Shown: positions 55,669-64,000 of the stretch, piece by piece
How the letters are laid out: the number at the start of each line of letters is the position of its first letter
How positions within the stretch are numbered: position 1 is the first letter of the stretch
Source: CBDBEU01 sp965204565
GTDB lineage: Bacteria; Pseudomonadota; Alphaproteobacteria; Rhizobiales; TMED25
Assembly (NCBI GenBank): GCA_965204565.1
Contig: CBDBEU010000004.1
Span: 682,001-746,000 of the forward strand
DNA length: 64,000 nucleotides
Reading direction: 5' to 3'
Notes under the pieces: generated by a model
What the model saw: only the letters and a program-made list of their open reading frames with translations
Database searches by the model: none
What the model was told of the DNA's origin: nothing
Translations under genes and position numbers: made by a program

Positions 55669-57153
55669 TTAACCGACGATCATTCCCACGCCGTCGCGGC
55701 GCGGATCACCGGCCGCTTCAAATGTTCCATCATTGTGACGGGCGACCGCGTGCACACCGCCAAAATAGACGCTTCGCTCTGCCCAGGCGAGATGGTCGGC
55801 AAACAGCTCCACCAGCCGGGTGCGATCGCCCGCATCGAAAAAATCCTCAAAGTCGAGATGGCCGCCTTCAATATGCAGCCTCGGGCTGGTGATCGCCGGC
55901 TCAAGCCGCATGCCGTCGATCAGATGGGCGGTCACCGCGGCAATGGCGCTGCGAATGCGGTTCGAACCGCCAGAGCCCAGCGCGATGATCTCCTCGTCCA
56001 GCTCAACGATGGTCGGCGCCATCATCGAGGCAAGCCGCACTCCTTCGGCCCATTTGCCAAAGCCCTGCGGATTGAGATCGGCCTCGCCCAACATGTTGTT
56101 GAGCATGAAGCCGCCGACCATCTGCCCGTTGCCCTCGCCATTGGTGACGGTGGCGGCCGCCGCATTGCCATTGGCGTCTATCACGCTCACATGGGTGGTG
56201 CCGCGCCGTGCCGGCGTTGCCGCGATCTCCTCAAAGGCCGCCAGCAATTGCGGATGAGAGGTGAAGGCATCACTGGTGGCGGCCTCGCCGCGGCGCGTAC
56301 GGTCGGCCTGGTCGATTGCTTGCGCCAGCGCCAGCGTTCCATGCTGTCCCGCCATTGCGGCAAGAATCATCAGCACCATCACACCGCCTGCTGCCGGCGG
56401 TGGATTGGTCCACACATGTGCATCCCCGATGGTGCCGGCGAGCGGTGTGCGGCGGGCCACCTCATAGGAAACAAGATCGGCCCGGGTGAGATGCCCGCCC
56501 CTCGCGCCAACCCGATCCGCGATAGCTTCGCCAAGTGCGCCCTCGCCCATCGCCGCCGCGCCGCTGGTCGCGATCTCTTCCAGCGTGTCGGCAAGATCGC
56601 GGTTTTGGAAATGCGCACCGGCACCGAGCACATCGCCTTCAGGCGCGAACAGCGCCCGCGATGCCGCCTCGTCGGTGAGGATCGGTTGCAGGATCTCGAA
56701 TACCTTTGCCTGAAACGGCGTGATCATGATCCCCGCGCGTGCAAGCTGCACCGCCGGTGCGATCAGATCGGCCATATCCATGCTGGCGAGTTCATCGTGA
56801 ACGGCAAAAAGCCCTGGAACGAAACCCGGCGCTGCTGCTGCTGCTGCGCCGATGTGGAATTCCTGGGTGGTGGTGCCGAAATCAGCATGCACAGCGCGGA
56901 AATCAATCGCGCTGTCTGGCGCGCGGCTCTGCAGTGTGGAGACAAAGAAGTCGTACAGTTCAGGTGCGCCATCGGCAGGGCGGGCGAGAACAAATCCGCC
57001 GCCTGCGGGAGATGCCAGCACCGGCTCGGCGATACATGCCGCCCACAAGGCGGCAATCACCGCATCATATGCATTGCCGCCCGCACGCAATATCTCCGCC
57101 GCAACCCCGGCGGTGACCTCATGGCCTGCCGCTACCGCTCCGCTAGCGGTCAT
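55669..57153 (-). CDS. Gamma-glutamyltransferase family protein
   Basis: 494 residues from ATG 57153; the longer frame to 57429 overlaps pckA and is not coding. Contains TAGVAAEILRAGGNAYDAVIAALWAACIAEPVLASPAGGGFVLAR (N-terminal fold) and the autoprocessing site ATPARRGTTHVSVIDANGNAAAATVTNGEGNGQ, where Thr is the nucleophile of the small subunit. LGSGGSNRIRSAIAAV follows. There is no signal peptide, in contrast to periplasmic Ggt, so it is probably a cytoplasmic paralogue such as a cephalosporin-acylase-like or unknown amidohydrolase. Downstream of pckA on the same strand (46 bp). Confidence 0.85.
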   Translation of the reverse strand: MTASGAVAAGHEVTAGVAAEILRAGGNAYDAVIAALWAACIAEPVLASPAGGGFVLARPADGAPELYDFFVSTLQSRAPDSAIDFRAVHADFGTTTQEFHIGAAAAAAPGFVPGLFAVHDELASMDMADLIAPAVQLARAGIMITPFQAKVFEILQPILTDEAASRALFAPEGDVLGAGAHFQNRDLADTLEEIATSGAAAMGEGALGEAIADRVGARGGHLTRADLVSYEVARRTPLAGTIGDAHVWTNPPPAAGGVMVLMILAAMAGQHGTLALAQAIDQADRTRRGEAATSDAFTSHPQLLAAFEEIAATPARRGTTHVSVIDANGNAAAATVTNGEGNGQMVGGFMLNNMLGEADLNPQGFGKWAEGVRLASMMAPTIVELDEEIIALGSGGSNRIRSAIAAVTAHLIDGMRLEPAITSPRLHIEGGHLDFEDFFDAGDRTRLVELFADHLAWAERSVYFGGVHAVARHNDGTFEAAGDPRRDGVGMIVG

Positions 57154-57199
57154 GGCCTTGGAGCGACCTTGGGGGCGATCTGGGTTTCCGCGCGCCGGC

Positions 57200-58813
57200 C
57201 TATTCGGCAGCCACCGCCAGCTTCGGCGCCGCCGACAGCACTTCGGCATCGACCGTGGTCTCGAAGGCGGAGAAATTCTCCTGGAACATGGCGACCAGCT
57301 CACGCGACTGGGCATCGAACGCCTCACCGTCATCCCAGGTCTGGCGCGGATCAAGCAGTTTTGCTTCGATACCCTCGACTTCCAGCGGCACCTCAAAGCC
57401 GAAATAGGGGTCGGTGCGCATCTCCACATTGTCGAGCGTGCCTGCCAGCGCCGCCGACAAGAGCGTGCGCGTCACCTTGATCGGCATGCGTGCGCCAACC
57501 CCTGCGCGCCCGCCGCTCCAGCCGGTATTGACGAGCCAGCATTTGGTGCCGTGGCGCGCGATCATGTCGCGCAACAGGTCGCCATAGACCTTGGGATGTC
57601 GCGGCAGGAAGGGTGCGCCGAAACAGGTGGAGAAAGTGGCCTGTGGGTCGACCACACCCTTTTCGGTACCTGCGACTTTGGCGGTGTAGCCCGACAGAAA
57701 ATGATACATCGCCTGGCTTGGTGTCAGCCGTGCGATCGGCGGCATGATGCCAAAGGCATCGCAGGCCAGCATGATCACCGCGTCCGGATGGCCGGAGCAG
57801 CCGGATTTGCTGGCATTGTCGATAAACGAGATCGGGAAGGCGGCACGGGTGTTTTCTGTCAGCGAGTCGTTGTCGAAATCAGGTTCGCGCGTTTCGGCAT
57901 CAACGATCACATTTTCCAGAACCGTGGAGAAACGGCGCACGCCTGCATAGATCTGCGGCTCGGCCTCCGCCGACAGATTGATCACCTTGGCATAGGAGCC
58001 GGCTTCGCAATTGAAAATGCCCGCTTCGCCCCAGCCGTGTTCGTCATCGCCCACCAGAATGCGCGCCGGGTCGGCCGACAATGTCGTCTTGCCGGTGCCG
58101 GACAGGCCGAAAAACAGAGCCGAGACCCCTTCCTGCGTCATGTTGGCCGAACAATGCATCGGCATCACACCCTTGGCCGGAAGCGTGTAGTTGAGATAGG
58201 TGAACACCGACTTCTTGATTTCGCCGGCATAATAGGTGCCTGCGATCAGGATCGTGCCGCCGGTAAAATCGTACGCAATCGTGGTCTCGGTGCGCACTTC
58301 ATAGCGCGCCGGGTCGGTATTGAAGCTCGGCAGATCGATGATTGTGAGGTCGGGAGTAAGGCCATCAAGGTCCTCGCGCGGCGGCACGATCAGCAAATGG
58401 CGGATGAACAGCGCCCGCCAGGCAAATTCGGTTACTACCCTGACGCTAATGCGCTCGTTCTCGTCGGCGCCGACATAAAGGTCCTGCACGAACAGCGTCT
58501 TGCCCGAGGCGTGATCGCACATGTCGCGCTCGAGTTTCTCGAAATTCTCGCGCGCGAGGCGGCCATTGTTGTCCCACCACACCTCGCCTTCGGTCTCCGC
58601 TTCGCAGACCACGAACTTGTCCTGCGGCGATCGCCCGGTGTGCTTGCCGGTCTCGACCGAAATCGAGCCGTCAACCGTGATGATGCCTTCGTTGCGTGCC
58701 GCCGCGTGCTGCATCAGACCGGAATCGATCTCGTTCCAGTAGATCTTTTCTGCACCGGCGATCCCCGAAGCCTCGGCGCCGCATTGCGGGTTGTGGCGAC
58801 CAGATTGTTCCAC
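57200..58813 (-). CDS. pckA: Phosphoenolpyruvate carboxykinase (ATP)
   Basis: 537 residues from GTG 58813 with GGGAGG upstream. SISVETGKHTGRSPQDKFVV near the start (substrate Arg), TYYAGEIKKSVFTYLNYTLPAKGVMPMHCSANM with Mn2+ ligands, GLSGTGKTTLSADPARILVGDDEHGW (P-loop kinase motif 1a) and IARLTPSQAMYHFLSGYTAKVAGTE are all intact. Catalyses oxaloacetate + ATP to PEP + CO2 + ADP, the entry step of gluconeogenesis. In many Rhizobiales it neighbours chvI/chvG; that pair is not present here. Confidence 0.97.
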   Translation of the reverse strand: MEQSGRHNPQCGAEASGIAGAEKIYWNEIDSGLMQHAAARNEGIITVDGSISVETGKHTGRSPQDKFVVCEAETEGEVWWDNNGRLARENFEKLERDMCDHASGKTLFVQDLYVGADENERISVRVVTEFAWRALFIRHLLIVPPREDLDGLTPDLTIIDLPSFNTDPARYEVRTETTIAYDFTGGTILIAGTYYAGEIKKSVFTYLNYTLPAKGVMPMHCSANMTQEGVSALFFGLSGTGKTTLSADPARILVGDDEHGWGEAGIFNCEAGSYAKVINLSAEAEPQIYAGVRRFSTVLENVIVDAETREPDFDNDSLTENTRAAFPISFIDNASKSGCSGHPDAVIMLACDAFGIMPPIARLTPSQAMYHFLSGYTAKVAGTEKGVVDPQATFSTCFGAPFLPRHPKVYGDLLRDMIARHGTKCWLVNTGWSGGRAGVGARMPIKVTRTLLSAALAGTLDNVEMRTDPYFGFEVPLEVEGIEAKLLDPRQTWDDGEAFDAQSRELVAMFQENFSAFETTVDAEVLSAAPKLAVAAE

Positions 58814-58942
58814 ACTAACCTCCCTGTGGAGCCGGTTCCTGCGGCCCCTTCATCATACCGCCATCCGGTTTATGACTGGCAGCTCGAATTGGCAACTCGA
58901 ACCTTGCGAAAAACTGCAATTAACTCAGCAATCGAACCAGTA

Positions 58943-59196
58943 TTAATCGTCAAAACCCCAGCCCTGTTTGGGTGCGCGGCAGTCAGCGCAGGAAACCGAC
59001 GCATCACCGCCAATGCGCGTATCGAAGAACAGCAACTTGCCGGGCTCGACTTTTTCCGGAGTTTGTGGATTGTCTGCCGGAACTGGCGCGGCCCAAGCGC
59101 GGCCAATGGCGGGTTTGAATCGTCCATTGGCTGTGAACGGGACAAGGCCGAGACAGGCCGCAGTGATTGCAAGCGACAGCACTTTGCTTTTTTCAT
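58943..59196 (-). pseudogene. Di-haem cytochrome c peroxidase-like gene, N-terminal stub
   Basis: ATG 59196 has AGGAG upstream and, after a shift in a poly-A start (MKKAK), continues VLSLAITAACLGLVPFTA, a signal peptide, then NPQTPEKVEPGKLLFFDTRIGGDASVSCADCRAPKQGWGFDD and a stop. In the family this is the first haem site, C-x-x-C-H; here the His is replaced by Arg (CADCR). The gene stops after about 85 residues, before the second haem. Both lesions mark it as dead. Confidence 0.65.
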
Positions 59197-59206
59197 CGCT
59201 CTGCTC

Positions 59207-59750
59207 CTAATTTTTCTGGTCCAGCCAGTCGTCAATCACCGCGTAATTGACGTTGATCTTCTCCTGCCGGACATGTTCGGGCCCGGTCAGCGCCTCGCCC
59301 GAAAGTGATTTCAGAAATGCCGTCAGACTGACGCATTCGCGCTCACTCAGGTCGAGCGTTTTGATGCGCGGGTCCTTGTTGGGATCACCGCCGCCGCCGC
59401 TGTTGTAAAACGCGACGACGTCCTCCAGCGTCTTGAGCATGCCGTTGTGCATGTAGGGCGCTGTTTGGTTGAGCTCGTGCAGCGTCGGCGTCATTAAGGT
59501 AGCGATATTCGATTCATCGACCTTGCGGGTGCGGATGTGAGCACCGACATCGCGGCGGATGTTGGCGGATGTTCATGTAGTTCTCGATACCCTGGAAACT
59601 GGCGAACGTAACGAAGGTTATGTGCCTTGCCGGGTTCGACCAGATTTCGGGATTTTTCGGCACGCCGATATTGTGCGGCTGATCGTCGGTGAAGCGCGTA
59701 TGCTCTTTGAGCTGGCTGCGCGCGGCGGCGGTCGGCGCAGGGCTCACTTA
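59207..59750 (-). pseudogene. Di-haem cytochrome c peroxidase/MauG-like gene, C-terminal half
   Basis: The minus strand reads FTDDQPHNIGVPKNPEIW, then (other frame) RDVGAHIRTRKVDESNIATLMTPTLHELNQTAPYMHNGMLKTLEDVVAFYNSGGGGDPNKDPRIKTLDLSERECVSLTAFLKSLSGEALTG. The motif TPTLHELxxTAPYMHNG with the Met/His haem contacts and the LxFLxSLxG end are typical of di-haem peroxidases. The N-terminal half is missing at 59750. Just 10 bp downstream of its stop begins the next broken family member, so this was a tandem pair. Confidence 0.7.
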
Positions 59751-59896
59751 CGACCCGGTTCAGTTCGAGCGCCTCGGCGTGCGTGGCATCAAGCCGATGC
59801 GGAAACTGCGCTGGCCTGGTACCACCGGGCGCTGGGCGGCGTTAAAAAAGGCGCGCTGGAGGAGATAGAGCGGCTCGAAGCCTGGCTCGCACGCTA
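59750..59896 (+). pseudogene. Sel1-like repeat protein, C-terminal fragment
   Basis: The plus strand reads LTYDPVQFERLGVRGIKPDAETALAWYHRALGGVKK..EEIERLEAWLAR over two frames. It resembles the last repeat of Sel1/TPR-like proteins. The rest is absent; its 5' edge abuts the broken peroxidase, so a deletion joined two gene fragments at about 59750. A good terminator follows. Confidence 0.5.
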
Positions 59897-59934
59897 GGCA
59901 CGGGGTCTCAAACTGACGCCGGGCTGCCCCTTGG

Positions 59935-59966
59935 CCGGAGCATTCAATGCTCCGGTCTTCTTTCTG
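59935..59966 (+). terminator. Rho-independent terminator
   Basis: CCGGAGCAT-TCA-ATGCTCCGG (59935-59955), a perfect nine-pair stem, followed by TCTTCTTTCT. It sits after the Sel1-like fragment on the plus strand. Confidence 0.85.
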
Positions 59967-59979
59967 TGCTGGCGTGCCA

Positions 59980-60045
59980 ACGGCACCGGCCCACATTTTT
60001 TTGCGGCCCCTGGGCAACAAATATGGGAGCAGCAAAAAGCACCAG
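59980..60045. repeat. Palindromic intergenic element between convergent genes
   Basis: Contains CGGCACCGGCCCAC, a T-run, GCGGCCCC, then ATATGGGAGCAGC and CACCAGCC. The modules are those of the elements at 16940, 55190, 63826 and 6450. It lies just beyond the stop of the TPR gene. Confidence 0.5.
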
Positions 60046-60066
60046 CCCGCACCTGCCCGGTAATGT

Positions 60067-62724
60067 TCAGCAGGCCGGATCTCTGGCACAGGCGGCGAGC
60101 GCTGCATTGGTTGCCGGCCCCAGCTGGCCATCGACCTCGTTGGCATAGTGGCCCCGGAATTTCAGGTAGTTCTGGCGGTGGCGGATGAATTCCTCGCTGG
60201 CGCTTTTCATCGCCGTACGGAAGGCATTTTCGGATTGCTCGATCCGCCCGGCATCCTTGAAGGCCATCGCCTCGCACCACTTGCCGACATATGACACACC
60301 AAGTTTCCACGACAGTTCCGCGCAATCGGCCGGGATTTGATCGACCGCGCCGGTCTGCGCGTGCGCCCGCGCACGCAGGTCATAGGCCGCGACCGCGCCG
60401 GGATTGGCCGAGATTGCCGCCTCGATGATCTTCAGCGCATCCTTACCGCGCCGCTGGCCCAAAAGCGCCTCGCTTTCGCCGAGTGCGGCGGCCAGCGATT
60501 GCGGCTTGACCTCGCGGGCCTGCCTGAAGTCCGCTTGTGCGGCTTCAAACGAGTCCTGAAGCAAGCCGATGCGGCCGCGATTGAGCAACGCACCGAAATG
60601 CGCCGGATCGCGGGTCAATATGTCATCGACGATGTCTTTCGCCTTGTCGATGTCGTAGGCCGCGATCAGTTTTGCCGCGCTGACGTTGAGCGCATCAAAG
60701 CGCGACACCGCAAGAGCGCCGGCGCTGCCATCTGCAAAGGGGCGCACCACCGTTCTCTCAATGGTGATTTGCGGCTGCGCGGCCTCGCTCCCCGCCGGAC
60801 GGCTGAAGGTGGAGAATTCACCCGGCTTCGCTGGCGAGATATCGGTGGTGGTATTGCGCACCACGCGCGAGCCCTCGGCGCCCGGCGGCAGGATCGGTGC
60901 CGGCAGGAGCGATTCTGAGCTCGCTTTGCCGGCATCAACCGTTGCCGCGCCCTGTGTGGTGGTGGAGAGCCCGGAAGCTGATGGCGGTGTCTTGCCGGCG
61001 AACCGGATTTCATAAAGGCCATAGCCCGCAAGGGCGAACACCACCACAACCGTGAGTGCGGTGATCAGCATCTTTGTCCATCGCCAGCCAGACGCGACGG
61101 CAAGTTCGCTCGCCTCCTCGTCTTGGCGCGGGGCTTGTTCCTCGACCGGAAGTTCCACCGTTGTGCCAAAGGCGCGCCGAAACTCCGGCTGCTCGACCAT
61201 CCATGGCGACAGATCGTGCGGGGCCGCCTGGTCTTGAGCTTGCGGATGAGGCGATTGCTCTGCCGGGACCTGCTGCGTGGGCGCTGCCGGGCTGCTGGCG
61301 GTTTGCGGTGAACCGGACACCGGTGCCGCGCCCGGTTGCGCCTCGGCCACGCTGGCGTCTGCGGCAGGCGCGGGCGGTGTGGCAATTGGCGCGGGTATTT
61401 TTGCATTGCTGCCGGGCTGGTCATTGGGCGCTGTCTCATGCACCCAGCGCCAGTGCTCGGCCTCCGCCCGTGTGGCCGGTTTGGTCAGGATCGGACGCGC
61501 CGGTGCAGAGGTGGGCTTGCGCGGCGGCGCTGCCACGACCCGCGCCGGTGCTTTTCTTACCTGCCGGCTTTTGCCTTGCGAATTTTGCCCAAGCAGCTGT
61601 TGCCCTGGCGCCGGAACGCCGGTGGCGGTTGCGCCGGGCTGTTCATGTTCCGGTTCCGGTGCTGATGCCGCATCGGATTGGGCTTGCCCGTCGGTGGAAC
61701 CATCGGGCTCCGCGCCGTCCTGCATCGCCTCACCCGGCGCTGCCTCATCGGACCCGGCATTGGGCGGCGGCTGGCTGTCGAGGTCGGCCATCAGCTTGCT
61801 CAGCACCCGCAGCACATTCTGCCCTGAAGGCGGCCCCCAGCCATTGGGCCATTCCGATCCGTCATCATCGTCTTCCAGATCCTGGTACGGTGCGCCCTGA
61901 CCGTTCTGACCGCCACCATCACCGCTAGCCGCCGCGCCCTCTGGTGCCTGATGTGATGTGGTTGCTGCTGAGGCGCCGGCTGCGCTTTTGGCCTGCGCGT
62001 CCCCCTGTGGCGCGGCCTTTGCGGGGGCCGTTGTGGGCGAATGTGCCGGGTCCACGGGCGGGGTCGCCTCTGTGCTCTCGCCGGTCTCGGAAGCCGATGC
62101 CTCCGGCGCTTCACCGTTCTCACTCAGATTGTCGTTCGACGGCGCCGTGGTCGAGGCCGCCTTGCCGGTAATGCGCGCCAGCAAATGGTCGAGCCGCGAA
62201 ATTTCCCGGCTTGGCGTGGTATCAGTGCCGGTTTTCTTCGCGCCGGCAGCCGGGGCGGTCCCGGCCGCGGGGTCTTCAGCCGCAGCTTCATCACTTGCGC
62301 GCTGATCAGCCTCAACTTCACCAGCTGCTGCTTGCGCTGTCTCTTCCGGGGCTGGGAGTGTGTCTTGGGTATCGCCCTGTTGTGCTTGGCGCGCGCCTGC
62401 CGTCTCCGCTTGGGCGTCTTTGGCTGGCGCTTCACCTTGACCGGCTTCCTGGGGCGCTTGCGCCGCAGCGCTGGTGTTGGGTGGCGTCACGTCGGGAACG
62501 GCGGAAACGGTTGTGGGTGCGCCGCTGTGCTGTACGTCTCCCTGTCCCGCATCCTGTGCTGGCTCAGGGGGGGCAGGAGAGACCTCGGGCGCAAGCGCCG
62601 CTGCGCTGGCGCCCGGTTCAGCATCATCGCCCATCGCCCCATCCCCGCCACCGATGTGTTCCGCGGTGCCGGTTTTTTGGGCCTTGCGCCGATTACGGCT
62701 GTCTGATCCCCGCGTGTTCATCAA
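60067..62724 (-). CDS. Large membrane-anchored protein with disordered N-terminus and TPR domain
   Basis: 885 residues from ATG 62724. The first 540 residues are low-complexity, rich in A, P, E, T, Q, with short repeats such as TAPAAGAKKTGTDTTPSR. One transmembrane segment follows (ITALTVVVVFALAGYGLYEI, near residue 570). The C-terminal 240 residues contain TPR-like helical pairs: IAAYDIDKAKDIVDDILTRDPAHFGALLNRGRIGLLQDSFEAAQADFRQAREVKPQSL, GKDALKIIEAAISANPGAVAAYDLRARAHAQTG, and a closing FRGHYANEVDGQLGPATNAALAACA that resembles a peptidoglycan-binding motif. This layout suggests a cytoplasmic disordered tail and a periplasmic TPR domain near the cell wall, perhaps a polar or cell-cycle protein. 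Unrecognised. Confidence 0.75.
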   Translation of the reverse strand: MMNTRGSDSRNRRKAQKTGTAEHIGGGDGAMGDDAEPGASAAALAPEVSPAPPEPAQDAGQGDVQHSGAPTTVSAVPDVTPPNTSAAAQAPQEAGQGEAPAKDAQAETAGARQAQQGDTQDTLPAPEETAQAAAGEVEADQRASDEAAAEDPAAGTAPAAGAKKTGTDTTPSREISRLDHLLARITGKAASTTAPSNDNLSENGEAPEASASETGESTEATPPVDPAHSPTTAPAKAAPQGDAQAKSAAGASAATTSHQAPEGAAASGDGGGQNGQGAPYQDLEDDDDGSEWPNGWGPPSGQNVLRVLSKLMADLDSQPPPNAGSDEAAPGEAMQDGAEPDGSTDGQAQSDAASAPEPEHEQPGATATGVPAPGQQLLGQNSQGKSRQVRKAPARVVAAPPRKPTSAPARPILTKPATRAEAEHWRWVHETAPNDQPGSNAKIPAPIATPPAPAADASVAEAQPGAAPVSGSPQTASSPAAPTQQVPAEQSPHPQAQDQAAPHDLSPWMVEQPEFRRAFGTTVELPVEEQAPRQDEEASELAVASGWRWTKMLITALTVVVVFALAGYGLYEIRFAGKTPPSASGLSTTTQGAATVDAGKASSESLLPAPILPPGAEGSRVVRNTTTDISPAKPGEFSTFSRPAGSEAAQPQITIERTVVRPFADGSAGALAVSRFDALNVSAAKLIAAYDIDKAKDIVDDILTRDPAHFGALLNRGRIGLLQDSFEAAQADFRQAREVKPQSLAAALGESEALLGQRRGKDALKIIEAAISANPGAVAAYDLRARAHAQTGAVDQIPADCAELSWKLGVSYVGKWCEAMAFKDAGRIEQSENAFRTAMKSASEEFIRHRQNYLKFRGHYANEVDGQLGPATNAALAACARDPAC

Positions 62725-63126
62725 AAAGATTGCGCCGCTTCAAACAATCAGGTCAGTGATACATTCTCTCATGCATGTTTTGTCGTATTTTAACTATGAG
62801 ATAGCAGCAATGAGATAAGGATTGGTTGAGATTTCGCATCAAGTATCCTGACACTGGGCGATGTCTGTAATGGTCGAAGCCACGGCATTGCCTGTCAAAG
62901 CCGTGTTCTCAACCGCCAAAGCCGCTCCATCGCCCGCCGGATGGTGTTCCAGGCGTGCTGTCGGGAACAGAATTATTTCATCAAACCGCCAGTCTGCGCT
63001 TTTTTGCGGCGGGACTTGCCGATGCGCTCGGTGACAATGTGTTCGTTTGGTTGTTGCGCCTTTGCCTGCGCCCTGCAAGACTGCGCTGCCGAACCAGCTC
63101 ACTCCAACGCGTGGGCAGCATTTGCC
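62725..63126. other. Intergenic region with divergent promoters
   Basis: About 400 bp. It contains the promoter region of the TPR gene. The plus-strand frame of the protease gene extends back to 62941 and could start earlier (ATG 63022), but its first 60 residues are Cys-rich and do not look native. Confidence 0.4.
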
Positions 63127-63816
63127 ATGTTCTTGTGGATTGCCATTGTCGGTCTTGCGCTTGCCGCTATCGCGCTGGTGACGCGCCACGATGCCGGCAC
63201 TGTTCTGGGCTTTGCCAATCAAGATTTCGCCCACCTGGTGACCTTGTTGGCGCTGGCGCTGGTGATCGGCGGCAGGGTTTTCTGGCGCTCCAAGGGCAAT
63301 CTCGCGGGTGCTTTTCGCACGGCTGCGGCGTGGCTGGCGATCGCTGCAATTCTGGTTGTTGGCTACACCTATCGCCATGACGCCGAACAGGTGTTGGTGC
63401 GGGTCATGGGTGAGATCATTCCCGGCCGGGCGATCGATGTGGCGCCGGGCGAAGTGGCGATCACACGCGCTGGCAATGGTCATTTCGTCATCGCCGCCAC
63501 GGTCAATGGCTTTGCCATCGACATGCTGTTCGACACCGGCGCCACCAATATCGTGCTCACGCCTGAGGCGGCACAATCCTGCGGTATCAATCTTTCAGAT
63601 CTCACCTATTCACAAGCGGTATGGACCGCCAATGGCCGCACCACCGCAGCTCCGGTGCTGCTTGACAGCGTCGCGGTCGGCCAGATTGTGGTGACCAATG
63701 TGCGCGCCATGGTTGCCCGCCCCGGCGCCTTGCGCGACAGCCTTCTCGGCATGAGTTTTCTCGATCGCATCCAGTCCTGGAGCGTCACCGGCGACCGGCT
63801 GACGCTGAAGGGGTAA
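63127..63816 (+). CDS. Retropepsin-like aspartic protease (TIGR02281/clan AA type)
   Basis: 229 residues from ATG 63127; an earlier ATG at 63022 or 62941 is possible. Several TM segments (WIAIVGLALAAIALV, FAHLVTLLALALVIGG, TAAAWLAIAAILVVGYTY), then a periplasmic domain GEVAITRAGNGHFVIAATVNGFAIDMLFDTGATNIVLTPEAAQSCGI. DTGAT is the retropepsin active site; the family works as a dimer with one Asp per subunit. LLGMSFLDRIQSWSVTGDRLTLKG is the usual end. Proteases of this type in alphaproteobacteria are membrane-bound; no substrate is assigned. Confidence 0.85.
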   Translation: MFLWIAIVGLALAAIALVTRHDAGTVLGFANQDFAHLVTLLALALVIGGRVFWRSKGNLAGAFRTAAAWLAIAAILVVGYTYRHDAEQVLVRVMGEIIPGRAIDVAPGEVAITRAGNGHFVIAATVNGFAIDMLFDTGATNIVLTPEAAQSCGINLSDLTYSQAVWTANGRTTAAPVLLDSVAVGQIVVTNVRAMVARPGALRDSLLGMSFLDRIQSWSVTGDRLTLKG

Positions 63817-63825
63817 GGTAGGTTT

Positions 63826-63875
63826 TCTTGGCGGCCCCTATTATCAAATATGGGGGCTGCAATCTGCACCGGCCC
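63826..63875 (+). repeat. Palindromic element between convergent genes
   Basis: T-run, GCGGCCCC (63838-63845), AT-rich loop TATTATCAAATATG, GGGGGCTGC, then CACCGGCCCT. Same module order as 16940-16990. Confidence 0.6.
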
Positions 63876-64000
63876 TCACCCGGCCACAACCCTGATGATG
63901 CCGGCCTCGTCGCGGCGCATCGCCGGCAGGCCGACACCGTAATAATCAAGGCCCGCGGCTGCCGCGTCGGTGGCGGCGAACATGTTGCGCAGATCGATCA
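63876..64000 (-). CDS. UDP-glucose/GDP-mannose dehydrogenase family protein, C-terminal part
   Basis: The minus strand from the window edge reads IDLRNMFAATDAAAAGLDYYGVGLPAMRRDEAGIIRVVAG and stops at TGA 63878-63876. D-x-R-N near the C-terminus, followed by G-x-x-Y-Y-G-V-G, is the end of UDP-sugar dehydrogenases (the UDP-binding C-terminal domain). Only 41 residues are visible, so the sugar and the pathway (likely exopolysaccharide or uronic acid supply) remain open. Confidence 0.65.
   Translation of the reverse strand, partial: IDLRNMFAATDAAAAGLDYYGVGLPAMRRDEAGIIRVVAG

Noticed and set aside
55147..57480. 777-residue plus-strand open frame
   Set aside because: It runs antisense to the VOC and gamma-glutamyltransferase genes, which have clear motifs and start sites; it has no family similarity.
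56852..59308. 818-residue plus-strand open frame
   Set aside because: It is antisense to pckA, whose motifs are complete; high GC content produces such long shadow frames.

Overview
The window reads as a chromosomal segment of a GC-rich alphaproteobacterium, most likely of the Hyphomicrobiales (Rhizobiales) type. Housekeeping markers are recF-gyrB, hrcA-grpE, rplS (L19) near leuC, ATP-dependent pckA and a PBP1A-type penicillin-binding protein. No rRNA or tRNA gene was seen. Both ends cut through genes: a CmcJ/NvfI-type oxidoreductase at the left and a UDP-glucose dehydrogenase-like C-terminus at the right.

Layout. 0-3 kb: a truncated oxidoreductase gene and two overlapping MFS exporter genes. 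3.1-5.5 kb: an IS1595-family transposon with 8-bp target duplications that carries a fused DNA methyltransferase-endonuclease gene. 5.6-8.2 kb: a hydrolase, then an IS1182-type element that cuts off a histidine kinase gene. 8.2-29 kb: a catabolic/uptake region with a ThDP enzyme, a malate/lactate-type dehydrogenase, a broken TAXI-type TRAP transporter, two glutathione S-transferases, a bicupin-like protein, a broken enolase-superfamily gene with an MFS transporter, a broken L,D-transpeptidase, an IS5-type element, a Baeyer-Villiger monooxygenase coupled to an amidase, a MoxR/CoxE pair and a ketopantoate-reductase-like enzyme. 29-33 kb: IS1380 wreckage, a VOC protein and a broken cytochrome c. 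33-43 kb: conserved core (YgjP-type metallopeptidase, PBP1A, gyrB, recF, an SH3 remnant, grpE, hrcA). 43.4-44.4 kb: another IS1380 relic.

44.4-46.3 kb holds the most striking feature: a three-gene minus-strand unit with two probable selenoprotein genes. One is a FrnE/DsbA-like protein with a UPWC active site. The other is a glycine/proline-reductase selenoprotein B-like protein with TPGUPICH. In both, the in-frame UGA sits where the redox Sec/Cys belongs, and a short hairpin of bacterial SECIS type, with G in the first or second loop position, lies about 20 nt downstream. A 92-codon gene of unknown function lies between them.

46.6-50.5 kb: rplS with a frameshifted tail, an M42-type peptidase, leuC and a small zincin. 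50.5-54.3 kb: a truncated MFS gene, IS remnants, a long DxDxDG repeat protein and a 40-bp minisatellite with a conserved palindrome. 54.3-64 kb: nitroreductase, VOC protein, gamma-glutamyltransferase family protein, pckA, broken di-haem cytochrome genes, a large TPR membrane protein and a retropepsin-like protease.

Many non-core genes carry one to four frameshifts, often at homopolymers, and two also have apparent internal deletions. Large core genes are intact. This looks like a mixture of real decay and possible sequencing indels, and the two cannot be separated from this sequence alone.
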